DNA of 64,000 bases from Melampsora larici-populina 98AG31 (lineage: Eukaryota > Basidiomycota > Pucciniomycetes > Pucciniales > Melampsoraceae): assembly GCF_000204055.1 (NCBI RefSeq), contig NW_006768793.1:897983-961982 (forward strand). The letters run 5' to 3'. The position numbers and the translations under genes are program-made. Below, in pieces: positions 58,599 to 64,000 of the stretch; within the stretch, counting starts at the first letter, position 1; every line of letters begins with the position of its first letter. Below the pieces are notes generated by a model, which saw only the letters and a list, made by a program, of their open reading frames with translations, had not been told where the DNA came from and made no database searches.

Positions 58599-61500
58599 AT
58601 GTCTTCCAACGCCAACGTTTCGCACTCTTCACTTCTACTAGCACAAATACCGAAGCTCAACCACACCAACAAGGTTGATTGGGTACTTGGAATCAAAACG
58701 TACCTGAAGAGTCGCAAACTTTGGAAACACGTAGAACGCGACACCTCCCTATCTGAGACCGATGCGAAAGATTTCGATAAGGTCGAGCAGCTCGAAGCTG
58801 AACGCGCGTCTGTTCTAGAAGTCATTAGATGCACGGTTGAGCCTACTCGCTTACCTGCTATTTGGGGAATCGAAGACCCCAAGAAAGCATATGAGCTTTT
58901 ACATGCCCAAGCTTCTCAAGACGACGGCTTGGAAGTGGCTGCACTCATAGCCAAAGTTGCTACCGTACGCTTTAACGGTTCCGAAACGATTTCCACCTTC
59001 CTTGATGGGATCAGTGATCTACATACACAAATCGCAGAGGCCACTGCAAGTGATGATGATCTGAAGATTAGCAACAAGCTTTTAGCTGTTTTCCTTCTTC
59101 TAAGTTTTCCAAGCGATCAATTTGCAACGATTCGAGATCAAATGTTTGGAGATATGAAGAATCTCACAACATCGAAAGTCGTATCCCGTCTACGAACGAA
59201 GTCTGCTCTCAGCACAGTTGATGAGAACCCAATAGCCATGGCTGCTTCGATCAAGCATCCGCCTGCTCCAGCTCATCGTCTGACAATCCCTCGTACCGAT
59301 AAATCCCCCAATGCACCTTGTGTTCTACAAGAGCACTGGCAGTTCACGCACACTAACGGTGTATGCATGAAGCAGAGGCGAAACCGTGGTCCAACTCGAC
59401 CAATGAATAGTAGTCAGCCATCATCCAACCAAGGGCTTACTGATTCAGAGAAGATACGAAGGTATAATCAGCTCGCAGCTGTTGGAGTTGTCGGGTTTAA
59501 TACCGAAGCTTCATCTCAACCGACTCAGGCGACTACTCCGACACCGAGTACTGCAGCCCCTGTTCCGAATCATACCAGTGAAGCGGCATGCCAGTTTGCG
59601 ACATCCTACAATACAATTGCGACACCGGTAATCGACGAGGTCTCATTCGTTGCTTCACCAAGCTATCCATCTCCATCTGACACTCACAAAGCCACGCTAG
59701 CCGACACTGCTTGCAACAGGCACATGTTTGGAGACGCGCTGATGCTTGATGATCTACGTGATGTTGCTCCAGTATGGATTAATGTGGCAAATGCCGATAA
59801 CTCGTCCCGCATTGTTGCCACCAAGATGGGTACGGCAAAGCTTCACGCTTTTGGACCGGATGGATCGCCTTCTCTTGTTGAAATACCCAACGTTCTTTAC
59901 TCACCGTCTCTTCCTGCAAACCTCATTTCGGTCACTGAGCTATACGAATCTGGGTTCAAGATGGTTGATCCACACTATGGCACAAACACCAATGATCTCA
60001 ACATGTATTTCTCGAACTCGAAGCACATCCTTCCAGCTTACAAGGATGCCGGTCCCGGTGGATTCTGGAAGTTCTATCATTACTCCGAACCACGTGCGTC
60101 TTTCGTCAAGTCATCAAATCCTAACAATACTGACTTATGGCATCAACGGTTTGGTCATCTAAATCACAGGAGTACCTCAAGTGTCATGGAGGATGTCCTA
60201 CGACTTAATCCGGATGCATTGAAGACTTGCGAAGCCTGCACCTTGGGGAAACAGGCGAGGAGCAGCCATACTGGCGCTTTGCCGAGGTCTGAAATCCCTG
60301 GTTATCGGGTGCATTGTGATCTCGCAGGTCCATTTCCTGCTGCAAGTACTGGAGGTTATCTTTACACTATGGTACTTATAGATGATGCTACTCGCAAAAA
60401 TTGGGTTATACTTCTTAAAACAAAACCTCAGGCGTTTGAGGCCTTTAAACAATTTCATTCAATGCTTTCAAATCATGCTCCTAATAATAAAATTTCTGTG
60501 TTCAAAACCGACCGAGGTGGAGAATTTACAAGTAATGAATTCAATCAATATCTTCGTGAAAATGGCATAGTGCATGAAATGGGCCCACCTGAGAGTCCTG
60601 AACAAAACTCTGTAGTGGAGCGTTTCAACAGGACTGCTGCTTCACGCCTACGAGCTCAGCTTATACACGGCAATCTGCCTGTTCGTCTTTGGGGTGAGGT
60701 AATGATGGCGACATCATTTGTTCTCAACCTGTGTCCCTCCAAATCTGTAAAGTTCAACTGTCCCGAATATGCGTGGCAGACGCTTGCGCTCAACATGAAA
60801 GTGCCTAACCTCCCGTACAACCGACTAAGGGTCATTGGTTGCTTAGCGTACTCCATTCCACCTGGTCATCAAAACAAACTGATTCCACGTTCAATAAAGA
60901 CGATAATGGTAGGGTACGAGAAGAATTCAAACGCGTATCGGCTCTGGGATCCGAAATCCAATCGCATCATGATTTCCAATGACGTGATATTTGATGAAGG
61001 TTCTTTTCCCCTTCGGCATCTTGACAAGTCGACAACGGAAGAACTGACGATTCTAAATGATGATTCATGGGATGAAGTCTGGGATATTCCTACCTCATCA
61101 CAATCGACCACTGACGCAATTCATGACTTTCTGCAAATCCCTACTCCTCCTGCAATACCACCACCTGTACCACGACGATCAGAGCGAGGAGCAGCCCCAG
61201 TTGAACGACTTGGGAATCTGATAGGCTATCACACCGTCGCGGAACTCAATCAAGCTTCGATTAGCCAGACTGACGATGGTCCAGAAAATGATGAACCATC
61301 ATACTCTCAAGCAATGAAAGGTCCAAATCGAGAAGAATGGTTAGCAGCAATGGCAGAGGAGTTTATGTCCTTACAAATTCATGAAGTAGGTCGCCTTGTG
61401 GAACCTCCTCCAGATGCTGACATCTTACCCGGCATGTGGCGACTCAAACAAAAGAGGGATGAATTCTCACGAATCACTAAGTACAAGGCTCGTTGGGTAG

Positions 61501-62858
61501 CTGGCGGCAATCATCAAATCAAGGGCGTTGATTTCGACTCCACATATGCTTCAGTTGGCCTGACCGACACCTTACGAACCCTATACGCTCTTGCTGCTAC
61601 GGACGATCTAGAAATGGAGCAGTTTGATATCGAGACGGCTTTTCTGAACGGGAAGATTAAGCATTGTGTTTATGTTTGTCAAGTAACGGGATTCAGAGAT
61701 ACATCAAAGCCTAAACATGTAGTAGAACTCGACAGATCTCTTTACGGTACTTGTCAAGCGCATCGAGAGTTCAATGATGACTTTGACACCAAACTCAAAA
61801 GCATGGGATTCAAAGTCTGTCCTGTTGACAACTCCTTGTACACTCTGAGGGATGGAGACTTATTCATACATATACCTATGCACGTTGACGACGGCATGGC
61901 TTTTTCAAACAGCAAGTCTTTCTTAAAGCAGTTTCGAACCAATCTCAGCCAACACTACAAATTCCGTTGGAACGAAAACCCGTCTCTCCACCTCGGCATA
62001 CACATCAAACGTGACCGGTCTCAACGAACCATAACTCTAGATCAGTCTCATTACTGTGACGCGATGCTCGAACGCTTTGGTATGTCTCAATGCAATGGAG
62101 TCAAGACACCATTGCCCCAAAACATCAGACTAACAACTCCGTCTCTTGAGGAATCAGAGGAAATAGAGGAGTACCGGTGTGCCGTCGGAATGCTCAATTT
62201 TCTTTCAGTGCAGACCAGACCGGACATAGCCTATGCGGTCAGTTATCTTTCACGTTTCAATTCCCGCCACAACCAAACGCATTGGGCAGCAGTCAAACAT
62301 CTACTACGCTACGTGCGGCGAACGTCATCTTTCGACCTAATGTTTGGGACGAGCAAGGCTAAGAACTTACCAGTTGAGGGATATGCTGATGCGGATTACG
62401 CTGGGGACATTGACACGAGGAGGTCAACTACGGGTTTTGTGTATTTTGTGAAGGGATCTTTGGTATCATGGAAAAGTCGTCGACAGCATTGTGTAACTCT
62501 TTCAACTACTGAGGCAGAATATTTAGCTATAGGAGATTGTGCAAAGCATGGATTATGGTTATGCCGATTACTCGAACATTTACATCAGCAGTCAAGTATC
62601 AGTGTTCCCATCAAACTTCCACTATCAAATGATAATCAAGGGGCGGTGTTTTTGTGCAATGAAGCTTCGGTCAATAATAAATCAAAACATATAGATATAA
62701 GACATCACTTTATAAGAGAATTGACGCGTGAAGGAAAAATTATGGTTTCACATGTTTCCACAAAGGAAATGCCTGCTGATGTGCTGACGAAGGCTGTAGG
62801 AGCTAACATTTTATCAAGTAGTTATGATCAGTTAGGTTTATCTCAAATCAAAAAGTAG
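58599..62858 (+). CDS. Copia gag-pol polyprotein
   Basis: 1419 residues from ATG 58599 in one frame. Order: gag domain (about residues 1-230); a CxxxxH-type zinc site (CVLQEHWQFTHTNGVC); aspartic protease LADTACNRHMFG; GAG-pre-integrase DLWHQRFGHLNH with CEACTLGKQ; integrase with HCDLAGPF, FKTDRGGEF and a Glu in SPEQNSVVERFNR; reverse transcriptase with EEWLAAMAEEFMSL, FDIETAFLNG and MHVDDGM; RNase H with GYADADYAG, STTEAEYLA and the IDIRHHFIRE tail. The protease has DTA instead of DSG, and the RT box reads HVDD instead of the common YVDD. Both occur as variants in copia elements to my knowledge. No lesion is seen, so it could be active. Confidence 0.95.
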   Translation: MSSNANVSHSSLLLAQIPKLNHTNKVDWVLGIKTYLKSRKLWKHVERDTSLSETDAKDFDKVEQLEAERASVLEVIRCTVEPTRLPAIWGIEDPKKAYELLHAQASQDDGLEVAALIAKVATVRFNGSETISTFLDGISDLHTQIAEATASDDDLKISNKLLAVFLLLSFPSDQFATIRDQMFGDMKNLTTSKVVSRLRTKSALSTVDENPIAMAASIKHPPAPAHRLTIPRTDKSPNAPCVLQEHWQFTHTNGVCMKQRRNRGPTRPMNSSQPSSNQGLTDSEKIRRYNQLAAVGVVGFNTEASSQPTQATTPTPSTAAPVPNHTSEAACQFATSYNTIATPVIDEVSFVASPSYPSPSDTHKATLADTACNRHMFGDALMLDDLRDVAPVWINVANADNSSRIVATKMGTAKLHAFGPDGSPSLVEIPNVLYSPSLPANLISVTELYESGFKMVDPHYGTNTNDLNMYFSNSKHILPAYKDAGPGGFWKFYHYSEPRASFVKSSNPNNTDLWHQRFGHLNHRSTSSVMEDVLRLNPDALKTCEACTLGKQARSSHTGALPRSEIPGYRVHCDLAGPFPAASTGGYLYTMVLIDDATRKNWVILLKTKPQAFEAFKQFHSMLSNHAPNNKISVFKTDRGGEFTSNEFNQYLRENGIVHEMGPPESPEQNSVVERFNRTAASRLRAQLIHGNLPVRLWGEVMMATSFVLNLCPSKSVKFNCPEYAWQTLALNMKVPNLPYNRLRVIGCLAYSIPPGHQNKLIPRSIKTIMVGYEKNSNAYRLWDPKSNRIMISNDVIFDEGSFPLRHLDKSTTEELTILNDDSWDEVWDIPTSSQSTTDAIHDFLQIPTPPAIPPPVPRRSERGAAPVERLGNLIGYHTVAELNQASISQTDDGPENDEPSYSQAMKGPNREEWLAAMAEEFMSLQIHEVGRLVEPPPDADILPGMWRLKQKRDEFSRITKYKARWVAGGNHQIKGVDFDSTYASVGLTDTLRTLYALAATDDLEMEQFDIETAFLNGKIKHCVYVCQVTGFRDTSKPKHVVELDRSLYGTCQAHREFNDDFDTKLKSMGFKVCPVDNSLYTLRDGDLFIHIPMHVDDGMAFSNSKSFLKQFRTNLSQHYKFRWNENPSLHLGIHIKRDRSQRTITLDQSHYCDAMLERFGMSQCNGVKTPLPQNIRLTTPSLEESEEIEEYRCAVGMLNFLSVQTRPDIAYAVSYLSRFNSRHNQTHWAAVKHLLRYVRRTSSFDLMFGTSKAKNLPVEGYADADYAGDIDTRRSTTGFVYFVKGSLVSWKSRRQHCVTLSTTEAEYLAIGDCAKHGLWLCRLLEHLHQQSSISVPIKLPLSNDNQGAVFLCNEASVNNKSKHIDIRHHFIRELTREGKIMVSHVSTKEMPADVLTKAVGANILSSSYDQLGLSQIKK

Positions 62859-62859
62859 T

Positions 62860-62872
62860 GAGCAGGGGGGGC
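62860..62872 (+). promoter_or_regulatory. Polypurine tract
   Basis: GAGCAGGGGGGG followed by C directly before the 3' LTR (TGTTGG at 62873), the expected plus-strand primer site. Confidence 0.7.
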
Positions 62873-63193
62873 TGTTGGAACCAAGTTTCTGTTATAAGAT
62901 TTCATTGTGTTGCGTAGGATGAATTACAATTACATATTAAAATAAACTTGTACAATGTCTGATACTCAATACATTTTGTTTCTAAACCTAACCTTGTTTT
63001 GTATCGGCAGATCTAGTATATCAAACTTGTCTCTCGAGAAAACTTCTTACTTCTTCTTCATCAATCTTAGAAGTTTTCTCACACAACAAACATCATCTCC
63101 AAATAACCTCTCCGGACCATCACTGTCCCTCCTAGTTTATCTGACTGATATTTGTTGTTGTTTGATCTTGATCAGGGATCTGAGATCCCAATA
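62873..63193 (+). repeat. 3' LTR of copia element
   Basis: 321 bp, reading the same as the 5' LTR wherever compared, including an identical 79-codon incidental open frame in both. Ends CCCAATA then the GCCCT duplication. Confidence 0.85.
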
Positions 63194-64000
63194 GCCCTTG
63201 AGTCTTCCACTGCATATGTAACTACAGTACCACATATACAGTGAAGTTCATGGTGAAAGAAAAAAATTTGTAAGAGACATCCTCTGCAGTAAACCTACGT
63301 AGTTGGTTAGTGTGATACGTGAAAGCAAAAGCACTTGGAAGTGAAAAATGAATAAATCTAAATATAAAGATGTTACAAGGTACTTGCATGATGATGAGCC
63401 AAGTCCTTGAATCTGTTTTTTGGTCTGAGTTAATTTAATACCAAATTGGTGTTCTTTTTGTTTTGGATTTTACTAAAAGCAGCCCCCCCTCTGAAGGGTT
63501 GACCGCCCCCTTTTAGTCGGGGAAGACGTTTACAATACAAAAGCGTGTGAATATGTGTGAATTCAAAACAACACATAGGGGGCGGTCTGGAATTCAGGTG
63601 GAATGGAAACTGGATGAGATGCTACAGAATGCTATTGATACTATCTTGCTTCCAGTCTCTGGCATGGCAGAGGCAACACCTGATAACGCACGTTCTTCTG
63701 ATCGACTTTCTCTATATGATGATGACGATAGAGCAATGAAATATCCAATCGTGTTTCATCATCACTTATCAACCGTGATACATGTTGGTCTGAATGTGAG
63801 GTGTAATATATAACCTTGATCTAATGAAGGATTTTATCATTATCAATCAAATCTTTGCTTCGGTTATTAGCGATCGATTTTCTTTACGTGCGCATGTGTT
63901 TAATCATCACAAGAAAGAACAAGGAAGAAGTAGAAATATTTATCAATCATTGCGAAAGGGGGGCAAGAGGAAATTTGTGATTGTAAACAACGCCAGGGAA
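63194..64000. other. Right flank of the copia element
   Basis: Starts with the GCCCT duplication. The first part probably continues the LINE relic. An 86-codon open frame from ATG 63553 to 63813 has no recognisable domain and no splice-consistent partner. Nothing else is supported up to the window end. Confidence 0.4.

Larger units (their letters stand above)
57875..63193 (+). mobile_element. Full-length Ty1/copia LTR retrotransposon
   Basis: 5319 bp with two 321-bp LTRs, a single gag-pol frame, a primer binding site next to the 5' LTR, a G-rich polypurine tract next to the 3' LTR, and a 5-bp GCCCT duplication. The LTRs look identical by eye and the frame has no stops, so insertion is recent. 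It sits in the LINE relic. Confidence 0.95.

Noticed and set aside
1..64000. CRISPR arrays, rRNA genes, complete tRNA genes, bacterial-type operons
   Set aside because: None seen. The only pol III-like signal is the SINE-like element at 30397. The window is eukaryotic.

Overview
The window looks like nuclear DNA of a basidiomycete rust fungus (Pucciniales, most like Melampsora). Genes carry many 50-100 bp GT-AG introns and very short exons. Small secreted proteins sit among abundant transposons, and the set of families (DUF7872-like secreted protein, KDZ transposase with CxC-type cysteine clusters, alpha-kinase, hAT, copia) fits that lineage. The species call is inference. All multi-exon models below were spliced by hand; every junction was checked for reading phase.

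Layout. 1-1.93 kb: 3' part of a broken hAT transposon. 4.15-5.83 kb: a foldback element with arms of about 400 bp. 6.3-8.2 kb: a DUF7872-type secreted protein gene with an in-frame TGA inside a 15-nt GT...AG remnant. 9.25-10.53 kb: an eight-exon, eight-cysteine secreted protein. 11.8-14.1 kb: AFG1-like mitochondrial ATPase. 15.3-20.9 kb: a 1722-residue anillin/Bud4-like protein with a C-terminal PH domain. 20.8-36.6 kb: a direct segmental duplication (unit 1 about 20806-28462, unit 2 about 29729-36575), each unit carrying one copy of a small secreted protein gene; a third, diverged copy lies at 39.6 kb. The two units act as empty-site controls for each other and expose several young insertions. 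40.8-47.7 kb: a quiet housekeeping block with a hormone-sensitive-lipase-type hydrolase (14 exons), a Pop3-like RNase P/MRP subunit and the proteasome subunit Sem1/Dss1.

48289-56441 is the most striking object: an 8.15-kb DNA transposon with terminal inverted repeats and an 8-bp target duplication. It holds a KDZ transposase gene on the plus strand and, convergent to it, an alpha-kinase gene plus a 604-residue cysteine-cluster protein gene on the minus strand. I read it as a KDZ transposon carrying kinase cargo. The rest is a 346-bp hAT-type MITE, a LINE RNase H relic, and a full-length, apparently intact Ty1/copia retrotransposon (57875-63193) with LTRs that look identical, inserted into that relic.

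The host genes show no operon-like linkage. Their likely roles are mitochondrial quality control (AFG1), septation/budding (Bud4-like), lipid-ester hydrolysis, tRNA/rRNA processing (Pop3) and proteasome assembly (Sem1). The secreted proteins are candidate effectors, judged only by their size, signal peptides and cysteines.
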